Shown here piece by piece: positions 23,701 through 31,567 of a stretch of 64,000 nucleotides of DNA (position 1 is the stretch's first letter; each line of letters starts with the position of its first letter). The notes under the pieces are model-generated. The model worked only from the letters and a program-made list of their open reading frames with translations. It was not told the DNA's origin and did no database searches. The position numbers and the translations under genes were made by a program. The DNA is from Pseudomonas parafulva (GTDB taxonomy: Bacteria; Pseudomonadota; Gammaproteobacteria; Pseudomonadales; Pseudomonadaceae), in contig NZ_CP009747.1 in assembly GCF_000800255.1 (NCBI RefSeq), positions 1,426,001 through 1,490,000 on the forward strand, given 5' to 3'.

Positions 23701-24062
23701 TCCGATGCCTGCTGCTCGCTGATCGCTTCGAAGACGAATTCTATGTCACTTCGGAGGGATTCGACTCTCGCTATGACGATGAGATGGCACTCAAGGTGAT
23801 CACTTCTAAACCTGACTTTACACTGCATCCCAAAAACGACTTGGGATGGCCAGAATTGATAAACGTCAGTGTCGACTTTATGAAAATTACCCTAGAGGAA
23901 CAATACGTTGATATGTACCCAACTTACCGGGTGCCGATAAAGTTAGAGTTTACTCGGGCTCTGTGGGCGGTTCAGTCCATTACCAAGATGGGTACTTTCG
24001 TACTTGCTTTCAAATCTGACGTGCAATCGGACCCGCTTCACATCCCTTGCGACGTGTTATAG
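20736..24062 (+). CDS. Large modular repeat protein at the TcC position of the Tc locus
   Basis: I do not recognise a named family for this 1,108-residue protein. Residues about 29-188 look like a jelly-roll, carbohydrate-binding-like module. Residues about 190-445 hold Ig-like beta modules. Residues 447-1108 are about six tandem modules with a pattern of SPL, a hydrophobic LxF, then GLxWxLxGGQxSGDFALxVxVEGF, then LGDEAEL. There are no RHS repeats, no RHS core or autoprotease motif and no enzyme signature, so it is not a TcC toxin. The last module is truncated and its DNA is much lower in GC (about 46 percent by hand count over 23821-24000). GTG 20643 overlaps the TcB stop, but ATG 20736 has a GGAGA site (20725-20729) and is preferred. 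It may be an adhesin, receptor-binding or scaffold partner of the Tc complex; this is inference. Confidence 0.7.
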   Translation: MSPRTQAGATLHASGDADQDTQGHSVLKAPFLQQADFSADGPWRSLGQLIDFSDGGDGSTYLGIQRNERVWQDIDLPVAPQADGARPQYWLGCEYALNNFKECLVTVHLLEDGKEGAQVFVERLQGQGTLEDEPLAPGAVPTWHRMAPLLVDLPGDTTAVRVAFDTRLDGKITSRLYLRQVISQLRLPELSSASTVKLVLDPGGKNQIEQTRQPFLLCHGAEHVLQVKSAAGDAWSGQPVSLIWMDDNQHPPSAFGLSARPPLNQNAGDQDDRYQPLDEGDGAQWQLQAGATATQAGEIGLGLGSYWQAPRFELEAQLGDFRCDLGGIEWDGVVPVVEYGNSTQLSVMLHNVFVPERPAVGRPVKWLLNDTLFATQPTDGEGLSSIEYRPKPGDEGVDNHAVFKAVYEDELKQVSEQVQKLPVFAVSPWGAELEVLFEGKPVTDFEKIALLLTRQTEASLTLKPKKADSFFVGKPILLRWPNGKPERGITFTPTAAQTMTAQGISWTLKGGTDSGTFVLETATDDLPAPFSFKGAQLSAELGDEVELSLDAEAIGPTALWRRGIARTLRLQIKPGSPLPALGRMGHLSFIKGTLESRQVPAQPDYEAKREVPAAGLGWTLTPGQSSGDFALAVHVEGFAKPLSLDNAMVLSSQLSDEAQLQIDGAAVPALTLFQRGAPRTLSLALKAGSPLGRLQPEAWLVFEAGSLGQAQIPSTPAYLSKRKLGPDGLSWSLKGQQVSGDFALALKVEGFEQPLSVSKAVLLSADLGDEAELKLQGAAVPNPAIFRREQPAKLTLQPKAESPLGGLGLSVYLEFVGRSLGMLDVTATPNFGHDLVLGAQGLEWVLEGGQVSGDFGVRVVVSDRVFSKTLEIDQAFLLSTHLKDEINVSSRSMGVNEFMVVKRPHSGQGQVLFARPKAESPLNVFKTPCWLTFTAHTLPATLMDAQPEFGDKRTLEASDLKWTLMGNAYSSGSFELTIHAEGFDQPYRIRCLLLADRFEDEFYVTSEGFDSRYDDEMALKVITSKPDFTLHPKNDLGWPELINVSVDFMKITLEEQYVDMYPTYRVPIKLEFTRALWAVQSITKMGTFVLAFKSDVQSDPLHIPCDVL
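22074..24059 (+). repeat. Six tandem 97-116-codon modules
   Basis: Protein-level tandem repeats begin near 22074, 22398, 22737, 23076, 23421 and 23769. Spacings are 108, 113, 113, 115 and 116 codons, and the last copy is cut at 97 codons. The second, third and fourth copies are most alike (EVPAAGLGWTLTPGQSSGDF, GPDGLSWSLKGQQVSGDF, LGAQGLEWVLEGGQVSGDF). The fifth and sixth are progressively diverged, so the array seems to have grown in its centre. Confidence 0.85.
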
Positions 24063-24128
24063 GGGCTGTGTAAAAGAGTTATCAGCACGAAGGCCAGAAC
24101 CGGGATGGCCACGTGAGTTCGAATGAGC

Positions 24129-24180
24129 AATGTGCATGGATCCACAGATATGCCACCTTCTGTGGATCCATGCCTACATT
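24129..24180. terminator. 15-bp perfect inverted repeat between convergent genes
   Basis: Arms 24134-24148 and 24159-24173 are perfectly complementary over 15 bases, with a 10-base loop. A further 5 base pairs (AATGT/ACATT, 24129-24133 and 24176-24180) can form after a 2-base bulge. It lies between the stop of the repeat protein (24062) and the stop of glgX (24208), so a bidirectional terminator is the simplest reading. There is no clear T-run. The rest of the 145-base gap shows no gene. Confidence 0.6.
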
Positions 24181-24207
24181 ACACCCTCAGTCGTTACCCG
24201 GACCCCG

Positions 24208-26361
24208 TCACTCCTGCTCGCGCTGCAACACCATCAACACCACCGAACGTCCGGTGACATCGAAGGTACTGTCGAACTCCAAGCGCTTGGCCTTGCGCTG
24301 CTCCGGCTGGTCAGTATCGATCAGGCAGCTCCAGTGCTCACCTTGCGGCACGCTGGGCAGCTTGAAGGGCACTACGTCATGGTGGGCATTGACAATCAGC
24401 AGCACGGTGGCCTGGTCGCCAGGACGGGCGATACCGCTGACCTGCGCGCGACCGTCGATCAGCATACCCAGGCATCGGCCATGGGGATCCTCCCATTGCT
24501 CCACGCCCATCTCGTTGCCGTCGGGGGCTAGCCAGGTGACGTCCTTTACACCGATCGCTTCGTTGTAATCGCCCACCAGGAAGTTGGAACGGCGCAGCAC
24601 CGGATACGTCTGGCGCAGCTTGGTCAGGCGCTTGACGAAGGCCAGCAGGGCCTGGCCTTCCTCGTCCAGGTCCCAGTTGATCCAGCCGATTTCGCTGTCC
24701 TGGCAGTAGGCGTTGTTGTTGCCGTGCTGAGTGCGGCTGAACTCATCGCCCGCTACGATCATTGGCGTGCCCTGGGACAGCAGCAAGGTGGCGAAGAAGT
24801 TACGCATCTGACGCATGCGCAGCGCCTTGATGTCGGCATCCTCGGTCGGGCCTTCGACGCCGCAGTTCCAGGAGATGTTGTTGCTGGTACCGTCCTGGTT
24901 GTTTTCCTCGTTGTCCTCGTTGTGCTTGTCGTTGTACGACACCAGGTCGCGCAACGTGAAACCGTCGTGGGCGGTGATGAAGTTGACCGACGCATAGGGG
25001 CGCCGACCACGATTGTCGAACAGGTCGCCCGAACCGGTCAGGCGCGCAGCGAAGTCGGCCAGCTGGCCTTCGTGGCCTTTCCAGAAGGCGCGGGCGGTGT
25101 CGCGGAAGCGGTCGTTCCATTCGGCCCAGCCGGGGGCGAAGTTGCCCACCTGGTAGCCGCCTGGCCCACAGTCCCAGGGTTCGGCGATCAGCTTGACGCT
25201 GCGCAACAACGGGTCCTGGCGGCAGGTGACGAGGAAGCTGTGGCGCTCGCTGTAACCGTCGTGGTAACGGCCCAGAATGGTCGCCAGGTCGAAGCGGAAG
25301 CCGTCCACATGCATCTCGCCGGCCCAGTAGCGCAGCGAGTCGGTGACCAACTGCAGCACGCAGGGGTGGCTCAGGTCCAGAGTGTTGCCGGTGCCCGAAT
25401 CGTTGATGTAGTAGCGCTTGTCGTCAGGCATCAAGCGATAATACGAGGCGTTGTCGATGCCGCGCATGGACAGGGTCGGACCACGCTCGTTGCCTTCGGC
25501 GGTGTGGTTGTAGACCACATCGAGAATCACCTCCAGGCCCTTCTCGTGAATGTGCGCGACCATCTCCTTGAATTCGGCGATCTTGCCACTGGCCAGGTAC
25601 TTGGGGTGTGGCGCGAAGAACGCCAGGCTGTTGTAACCCCAGTAGTTGTTCAGGCCTTTGTCCAGCAGGTGCTGGTCGTTGACGAAGGCGTGGATCGGCA
25701 GCAACTCGATGCTCGAAACGCCCAGGTCCTTGATGTGCTTGAGCAGCTCGTCGTTGGCCAGGCCCGCGAAGGTGCCGCGCAGGTTTTCCGGCACCGCCGG
25801 GTGACGCATGCTGATACCGCGCGCGTGAGCCTCGTAGAACACAGTCTGTTCCCAAGGAATCTGCACGCGCTGGTCGCGGCCCCAGGTGAATGCCGGATCC
25901 ACGACCTTGCACTTGGGCACGAAGGGCGCGCTGTCGCGCTCGTCGAACGAAAGATCGTCGTCGGGGTGGCCGAGGGTGTAGCCGAACAATGCCTCGGACC
26001 ATTTCAGCTCACCCACCAGTTGCTTGGCATAGGGGTCGATGAGCAGCTTGTTGTGGTTGAAGCGGTGGCCGTTCTGCGGCTCATAGGGGCCGTACACGCG
26101 GTAGCCGTAGACCAGTCCTGGGTGAGCATCGGGCAGGTAGCCATGGTAAATCTCGTCGGTGTATTCCGGCAGTTCGATGCGCTCGAGTTCGTTCTCGCCG
26201 CTGGCGTCGAAGATGCACAGCTCGACCTTGGTGGCGTTGGCCGAGAACAGGGCGAAGTTGACGCCCAGTCCATCCCAGGTGGCACCCAGCGGGAAGGGCA
26301 GGCCTTCACGAATGCGGGTTGGCGCGACGGAACGGGTTTTCTTTGGGGTGCGTGCGGTCAT
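24208..26361 (-). CDS. glgX: Glycogen debranching enzyme
   Basis: GlgX is a GH13 isoamylase-type enzyme of 717 residues that hydrolyses alpha-1,6 branches of glycogen. An N-terminal CBM48-like segment (PLGATWDGLGVNFALFSANATK) is followed by the GH13 motifs: LDVVYNHTAEG, VDGFRFDLATILGR with the nucleophile Asp, KLIAEPWDCGPGGYQVG with the acid/base Glu, and ITAHDGFTLRDLVSYNDKHN. Length is normal. The ATG follows GAGAG. It is the last gene of the minus-strand glucan group, 87 bases beyond the DUF2934 gene, with a hairpin in between. It now converges on the Tc locus, whereas glgB would be the convergent neighbour without the toxin genes. Confidence 0.97.
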   Translation of the reverse strand: MTARTPKKTRSVAPTRIREGLPFPLGATWDGLGVNFALFSANATKVELCIFDASGENELERIELPEYTDEIYHGYLPDAHPGLVYGYRVYGPYEPQNGHRFNHNKLLIDPYAKQLVGELKWSEALFGYTLGHPDDDLSFDERDSAPFVPKCKVVDPAFTWGRDQRVQIPWEQTVFYEAHARGISMRHPAVPENLRGTFAGLANDELLKHIKDLGVSSIELLPIHAFVNDQHLLDKGLNNYWGYNSLAFFAPHPKYLASGKIAEFKEMVAHIHEKGLEVILDVVYNHTAEGNERGPTLSMRGIDNASYYRLMPDDKRYYINDSGTGNTLDLSHPCVLQLVTDSLRYWAGEMHVDGFRFDLATILGRYHDGYSERHSFLVTCRQDPLLRSVKLIAEPWDCGPGGYQVGNFAPGWAEWNDRFRDTARAFWKGHEGQLADFAARLTGSGDLFDNRGRRPYASVNFITAHDGFTLRDLVSYNDKHNEDNEENNQDGTSNNISWNCGVEGPTEDADIKALRMRQMRNFFATLLLSQGTPMIVAGDEFSRTQHGNNNAYCQDSEIGWINWDLDEEGQALLAFVKRLTKLRQTYPVLRRSNFLVGDYNEAIGVKDVTWLAPDGNEMGVEQWEDPHGRCLGMLIDGRAQVSGIARPGDQATVLLIVNAHHDVVPFKLPSVPQGEHWSCLIDTDQPEQRKAKRLEFDSTFDVTGRSVVLMVLQREQE

Positions 26362-26400
26362 GGCAGCTCTCGTCTAGCCAAACGAATGGAATAGGGTTGA

Positions 26401-26433
26401 GCGCCGTTGCCGTAGGAAGGCCGGCAACGACGC
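26401..26433. terminator. Hairpin between DUF2934 gene and glgX
   Basis: CGTTGCCG (26405-26412) pairs with CGGCAACG (26422-26429), and flanking GCG/CGC (26401-26403, 26431-26433) can extend the stem around one mismatch. On the minus strand it follows the DUF2934 stop by about 15 bases. With no T-run, it may reduce rather than end read-through into glgX. Confidence 0.4.
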
Positions 26434-26448
26434 GGTGTCGCGACTGCG

Positions 26449-26709
26449 TTACTGCGCTGCGGGTTTCTTCGGTGCGCGCGGCTTTTTCGGTGGGGCAGGC
26501 TTGGCGCCCGGCAATGCCGCGGCCTTCGGCTCGGACGGAGCCTTGGGCTTGGCGGGTGCCTTCTTGGACTTGGGCGCCGGCGCTTTTGCTTCCGCCTCAG
26601 CCAACTTCACCGCTTTTTTCCAATGCTCTTCATCGCGACCGTGGGGTTTACCCTCCGATTCCCAGATCTGGTGGGCCAGTTCGCGAACACGCTTTTCATC
26701 GACACTCAT
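26449..26709 (-). CDS. DUF2934 protein with Lys/Ala/Pro-rich tail
   Basis: This 86-residue protein has an N-terminal DUF2934 domain (about residues 3-40, ELAHQIWESEGKPHGRDEEHW). The C-terminal half is made almost entirely of Lys, Ala and Pro, resembling histone H1-like or AlgP-like tails. Such tails usually bind nucleic acid or acidic polymers, but the role here is unknown. It lies 17 bases downstream of treY in the glgA-treZ-malQ-treY operon and is probably co-transcribed. The real coding frame is supported by position, length and the recognisable domain. Confidence 0.85.
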   Translation of the reverse strand: MSVDEKRVRELAHQIWESEGKPHGRDEEHWKKAVKLAEAEAKAPAPKSKKAPAKPKAPSEPKAAALPGAKPAPPKKPRAPKKPAAQ

Positions 26710-26726
26710 TTAGACGCTCCTGATCT

Positions 26727-29501
26727 TCATGCTTGTTCAATCAACAGGTTGAGCGGACATTCCGACAGCACTTCGCTGAGCATCAGCTCCCTACTAGGGC
26801 TGACAACGGTGTTTGGGAAAAGTCCACTGCAAGTGGCAGGTGAAACGGCAAACGGCAGGATGACGCGGGTGTCGTCCCAGTTCTTCGCCGGAATCAACGG
26901 AATACTGGCCGCACCGAGCAGATCGCTGGCCAGACGCGGCACGACGATAATTGCCCGTTCTCCTTCGCCGAGTCGGGCGAAGGCCAACACCTTGTCGGCG
27001 TGGCGGCCCTGGGCATTGAGCGGCAGGTAGGCGCCCCGCTGGAACAGGGCGGGATGGGCGCGGCGTAGGTTCAGTACACGGGCGATCACCGATTGTTTCA
27101 GACGTCCGTCACGCCAGTGCGTCAGCAGATCGTGCAGCGGTGCTTCGTGCTCCAGGCTGGCATGTCGAGCCGCGTAATCCACCGGCCGGCGGTTGTCCGG
27201 ATCGACCAGGCTCAGGTCCCAGTATTCGTTGCCTTGGTAGAGATCGGGCACGCCCGGGGTGGTCATGCGCAACAGGCTCTGCACCAGGCCGTTGAGCGCG
27301 CCGGGGCAGGCGATACGCTCGGCGGCGTCGGCCAGCGAATGGCGAAGGTGTTGATGGTCTTCGCTGATCAGCAAGCCTTCGAGATAGCGTGAACAGGCCT
27401 GCTCATATGCCTCGTTCGGCGCGGCCCAACTGCTGCGCAGCTTGGCTTCGCGCAGCGCTTTCTGCTGCCACTGGCCGACCCGTTCGGCGAACGCCTGCAA
27501 GCCTGCACGGTCGTCGCGGTCCAGCGTCAGCGGCCAACTGGCCAGTAGCGTCTGGAACAGCAGCATTTCATCGGCAGGGCTCGGCGCCGCACCGTCGTCC
27601 TGCCCGTCCAGCAGCGAATGGGCCAGTTCGCGCCAATGTTCGACGCGGCTGGCCAACCATGGCCCGCGCTCGCTGAGCACGGCCAGGCGCGCGCGGCAGT
27701 CTTCGCCGCGTTTGTGATCGTGGGTCGCGGTGGCCAGCAGATTGTCGGGAAAGTCGCGCAGGCGGCGCTGCGCCTCGTTATGGAACTCGGCCGGCGACGC
27801 GCTGAAGCGCTCGGCCTCGAAGCCTACATCGTTGCGCGAGAGCAGTCGTGCGCTGCGGTAGAACGCGGTGTCCTCCACGGCCTTGGCCGCGCTGGGGGCG
27901 GTGAGTTGCTGGAAGCGCACGCAGGCGTGACGCAGGCGCTTGCGCGCACGGCCAACGGGCAGTTCGCGCCAGGATTGGCCGCCGAGCCAGCGTTGCAACT
28001 GCTCCAGCAGCGGCCAATCGGCCTCGCTGAGCGATTGCCGGGCGCCTTCCATGGCCTGCTGGAAGAAGGGTTCGTCCTGCTCGGGACGGCCGCACGCGCT
28101 GATGTAGGTACGATAGACCGGGTAATGCTCGACCAGCGCCTGCACGCCCCGGCGGATCGCGCCCAGGGTCAGGTCACGGGTCATCAGGTCGTCGCGCGCC
28201 ACGTGCAACAAGGCCTGGGCCACCGACTCGCAGTCGCCGGCCAGGCTGGCGTTGAGTACCAGGCGCCGGGCAGTGCGCACTTCTTCGTCGAACTCGGGGC
28301 GCTCGGCCACGCTGCGCCAGAGCTCGGTCAAGGGCGCTTCGCCCGCCGGATCGTGCTGTACCAGCGACACCTGGTTCATGAACTCATAGCCGGTGGTGCC
28401 ATCGGTGAGCCAATCCAGGTGCAGGTGTTCGCCCGTGCCGAGGATCTTCTCCACATAGATCGGGAAGTGCTGCAGCGTCGCTTCGGTAGGGCGCTTGGCC
28501 AGCAGGGTATCCACTCGACGGCGCAAGTTGCGGCAATAACGGCGCGGATCGGCCAGGCCGTCGATGTGGTCGATGCGCAAGCCGTCCACCAAGCCGCGTT
28601 CGATCAGCTCGAAGAGCTTGGCATGGGTGGCTTCGAACACCGCCGAGCGCTCCACGCGCAGGCCGCCCAGTTCATTGATGTCAAAGAAGCGCCGCCAGTT
28701 GATGTCATCGGCAGCGGTGCGCCAGCTGGCCAGGCGATAGCTCTGGCGTTCGAGCAGCAAGTGCAGGCGCTGGAAACCGTCTTCGGTGTGACTGTCGAAG
28801 GCTTTTAGCGCCCGGTCGAGACTGGCGCCTTGGTTGACGCACTGGGCCAGCTCGGCTTGCAAAGGCGCTGCCTCGGCCAGCGGTTGGGTGGAGTCGTTCA
28901 GGGCGTCGAAACGCTTGCCCAGCGCTTGCAGCGCTGCGTCGTCGCTGTGGCCGAGGACGCGTCCGTAATCCAGTGGGCAGATCGGGAAGCGGTGCTCGTG
29001 ATGCTCGACTTCCAGCACGCCGCGTTCGGCGTCGAAGGTCAGAGGCAGCTCGCCGTTTTGCAGGGCGACGCCGTAGTCGCTGCCCAGGAACGGCAGCAGC
29101 AACTGGCCCACTAGCAGCGGATCGCTTGAATGCCACTGGATATCGAAGAACTCGGCGTAGGGACTGCGCCGCCCCCAGGCCAGCAAGTCTTGCCACCAAG
29201 GATTGTCGGCGCCGCCGACCGCCATGTGGTTGGACACGGTGTCGAGGATCAGCCCCATGCCGTGCTCGCGCAGGGCAGCCACCAGGCGCAGCAGTGCGGC
29301 CTCGCCGCCCAGTTCCGGATTGACCAGGGTCGGGTCGACCACATCGTAACCGTGCCGGGAACCGGCGCGGGCTTTGAGAATGGGCGAGGCGTACAGGTGG
29401 CTGATGCCCAATCGGGCGAAGTAGGGCACCAAGGGCACGGCATCGTCGAGGGTGAAGTCGCTGTGAAATTGCAGGCGTTGGGTCGCAGTCAAGGCGTTCA
29501 T
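26727..29501 (-). CDS. treY: Malto-oligosyltrehalose synthase
   Basis: TreY is a 924-residue GH13 enzyme that turns the reducing-end alpha-1,4 bond of malto-oligosaccharides into the alpha,alpha-1,1 bond of trehalose. It opens with the family start (RLQFHSDFTLDDAVPLVPY, then LGISHLYASPILKARAGSRHGYD). Catalytic motifs are LILDTVSNHMAVGG, DGLRIDHIDGLADP and IYVEKILGTGE. The C-terminal part has TTPGVPDLYQGNEYWDLSLVDPDNRRPVD, typical of the family. The start overlaps the malQ stop by 4 bases (ATGA). TreZ, encoded two genes upstream, completes trehalose release. Confidence 0.96.
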   Translation of the reverse strand: MNALTATQRLQFHSDFTLDDAVPLVPYFARLGISHLYASPILKARAGSRHGYDVVDPTLVNPELGGEAALLRLVAALREHGMGLILDTVSNHMAVGGADNPWWQDLLAWGRRSPYAEFFDIQWHSSDPLLVGQLLLPFLGSDYGVALQNGELPLTFDAERGVLEVEHHEHRFPICPLDYGRVLGHSDDAALQALGKRFDALNDSTQPLAEAAPLQAELAQCVNQGASLDRALKAFDSHTEDGFQRLHLLLERQSYRLASWRTAADDINWRRFFDINELGGLRVERSAVFEATHAKLFELIERGLVDGLRIDHIDGLADPRRYCRNLRRRVDTLLAKRPTEATLQHFPIYVEKILGTGEHLHLDWLTDGTTGYEFMNQVSLVQHDPAGEAPLTELWRSVAERPEFDEEVRTARRLVLNASLAGDCESVAQALLHVARDDLMTRDLTLGAIRRGVQALVEHYPVYRTYISACGRPEQDEPFFQQAMEGARQSLSEADWPLLEQLQRWLGGQSWRELPVGRARKRLRHACVRFQQLTAPSAAKAVEDTAFYRSARLLSRNDVGFEAERFSASPAEFHNEAQRRLRDFPDNLLATATHDHKRGEDCRARLAVLSERGPWLASRVEHWRELAHSLLDGQDDGAAPSPADEMLLFQTLLASWPLTLDRDDRAGLQAFAERVGQWQQKALREAKLRSSWAAPNEAYEQACSRYLEGLLISEDHQHLRHSLADAAERIACPGALNGLVQSLLRMTTPGVPDLYQGNEYWDLSLVDPDNRRPVDYAARHASLEHEAPLHDLLTHWRDGRLKQSVIARVLNLRRAHPALFQRGAYLPLNAQGRHADKVLAFARLGEGERAIIVVPRLASDLLGAASIPLIPAKNWDDTRVILPFAVSPATCSGLFPNTVVSPSRELMLSEVLSECPLNLLIEQA

Positions 29502-31567
29502 CGGTCGCGCTCCCCGGCCTGGACCCGCGCTTGGGCCAGCAATTCCAGGCGGCGGGCGGCGTGTTCGTCATCCAGCAATTCGGTTACCGGACGCTCGAAG
29601 CGCCGTCGCCAGTTAGGGTGCCCATCGGTGGTGCCGGGCAGGTTGGGCTGCTCTTCCAAGCCCAGCAGGTCTTCGAGCGGAACCAGCACCAGCGGGGCGC
29701 GGGTGTGGCCGACATAGCGGATGGCAGCGTCGATCAAGGCGTCGTTATCCTTCAAGTGACCGTAGTTGGATTCCAAGGTACGGCGCAGGCCATGAATTTC
29801 CTGTTCGCGATCCTGCCGCCAATGCGACTCGGTGGCGGCGTCGATCAGTTCCAGGCGGTGATTCCAGTCGATGTCACGGGCCTTGAGCCAGCCGGCCAGC
29901 GGTGACAGATCGTGGGTGCCGGTGGTGGCCAGGGCTGAATCGGGCCAGTCCAACAGCGGCTTGAAATGGCCTGTGGAGCTCTGCTCGAAGGGCAGTACGC
30001 GCATGCCCAGCACGGCCTTGTCGGCCAGGCGCTCGCGCAGGCCTTCAGGCACGGTGCCCAAGTCTTCGCCGAGGATGATGGTCTGGTTGCGCACCGATTC
30101 GAGCGCCAGCAGCCGCAGCATGTCGTCGAACGGGTACTCGACGTAGGCGCCTTGCTTGGGTGTGGCGCCTCTGGGGATCAGCCACAGCCTGCGCAAGCCC
30201 ATGACATGATCGATGCGCAGGCCGCCGGCATGGGCCATGTTGGCGCGCAGCATTTCGATGAAGGCGCGAAAGCCGTTGCGCTTGAGGCCTTCGGGCGAGA
30301 AGCCGCTTATGCCCCAGTCCTGCCCGGAGCGATTGAGAATGTCCGGCGGTGCGCCGACGGTGAGCTCGGCGAGCAGTTCGTCCTGACGGCTCCAGGCCTG
30401 GCTGCCGCCACCGTCGGCGCCGACCGCCAGATCGGCGATCAGGCCCACGCGCATGCCACTGCCGTTGGCCGCTTGTTGGGCGCGTTGCAGGCTGCGCTCG
30501 GTCAACCATTGGCAGAACGCTTGGAACTCCACTTGCGCAGGATACGCGGCGGCCATCGCCTCGACTTCGGCGGCGTCGGGTTGACTCCAGGCATCGGGCC
30601 ATTCACGCCAATCGGCGCCCAGACCCTGCTCCACGGCTTCGGCCTGCAGCACTTCGAAACGGCAATGCTGCTCCAGGGCATCGCCTGCAGCCTCTCGGAA
30701 ACTGTCGAAGTCCGAACGCAGGGGATGGTCACCCTTGCTGAACTCTTCGTAGAGCGTCCTGAGCAGCTTGTGCCGCACGTCGGCGGCACGCGGCCAGTCG
30801 ACCAACGCTTGCTGTTCCAGGTCTTCCAGGCTTTCGGTGAGTCCAGCCATCTCAGCGGCCATGCGCACCTCTCGTTCGCCCAGCACCACCGAAGGGCTGG
30901 CGTAGAGGTAGTTGAGCAGCAGGCGGCTGGAGGGGGAATAGGGGCTGAAATGTTGTTGGTCGAACAGCGACAAGGCGTGAATCGGGCTGATCGCCAAGGC
31001 ATCGGCGCCGCGCTCGGCAGCACTGCGGGCAAATTGCTCCAGCGCCAGGCAGTCGCCGAAGCCGCCATCGCCCGGGCGACGCAAGCTGTAGAGTTGCGCC
31101 GACAATCCCCAGCAGCGGGGTGGCTGTTGCTCGACCACGTCCGTGAGGCTATAGCAGCGCGCAGGGGCGACGGCCACGGTAAAGGTGCGCCCGTCAATGT
31201 CGAGACGGTGATAGCCGATCGGCAGCTCGCCGGGCAACTGCGCCTGGGCGTCGAGCGTGAGCGTGCGCGAGGTGCCGTCTTCGAGCGAACAGCGCACCGC
31301 GCTGTCGGCCGTGAACCAGCGTTCGAGCGCCAAGGGTTTTTCCAGGTCCACCGTCAGCAGGGGCGGGAGATGGTCGCTGTCATGTGCCTCATCCAGCGCA
31401 GCCAGGCTGCGCTCGATGGCGGCGTCGTCTTCGGCAGGCAATCCCAGGCCCTGCAGGACACCGCGCAGGGCTTCATCGGTAACGCGTTGCGGGCGATCGT
31501 TGGCATCGGTCCAGTCACGGGCCAGGCCTGCGCGGGCGGCGAGGCGGTGCAGCGGCGTATCGCTCAT
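29498..31567 (-). CDS. malQ: 4-alpha-glucanotransferase (amylomaltase)
   Basis: MalQ is a 689-residue GH77 enzyme that transfers alpha-1,4-glucan segments between malto-oligosaccharides, recycling short chains. GH77 motifs are visible: GLRIDHVMGLRRLWLIPRG with the nucleophile Asp, IILGEDLGTVPEGLRE with the acid/base Glu, and TTGTHDLSPLAGW. Its start overlaps the treZ stop and its stop overlaps the treY start, each by 4 bases, so translation is coupled in the order treZ-malQ-treY. This suggests chain-length adjustment feeding TreY/TreZ. Confidence 0.96.
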   Translation of the reverse strand: MSDTPLHRLAARAGLARDWTDANDRPQRVTDEALRGVLQGLGLPAEDDAAIERSLAALDEAHDSDHLPPLLTVDLEKPLALERWFTADSAVRCSLEDGTSRTLTLDAQAQLPGELPIGYHRLDIDGRTFTVAVAPARCYSLTDVVEQQPPRCWGLSAQLYSLRRPGDGGFGDCLALEQFARSAAERGADALAISPIHALSLFDQQHFSPYSPSSRLLLNYLYASPSVVLGEREVRMAAEMAGLTESLEDLEQQALVDWPRAADVRHKLLRTLYEEFSKGDHPLRSDFDSFREAAGDALEQHCRFEVLQAEAVEQGLGADWREWPDAWSQPDAAEVEAMAAAYPAQVEFQAFCQWLTERSLQRAQQAANGSGMRVGLIADLAVGADGGGSQAWSRQDELLAELTVGAPPDILNRSGQDWGISGFSPEGLKRNGFRAFIEMLRANMAHAGGLRIDHVMGLRRLWLIPRGATPKQGAYVEYPFDDMLRLLALESVRNQTIILGEDLGTVPEGLRERLADKAVLGMRVLPFEQSSTGHFKPLLDWPDSALATTGTHDLSPLAGWLKARDIDWNHRLELIDAATESHWRQDREQEIHGLRRTLESNYGHLKDNDALIDAAIRYVGHTRAPLVLVPLEDLLGLEEQPNLPGTTDGHPNWRRRFERPVTELLDDEHAARRLELLAQARVQAGERDR

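Noticed and set aside
20736..24062. Identification of the fourth Tc-locus gene as TcC/RHS toxin
   Set aside because: No RHS/YD repeats, no DPxG-type core and no autoproteolysis site can be seen anywhere in the translation.
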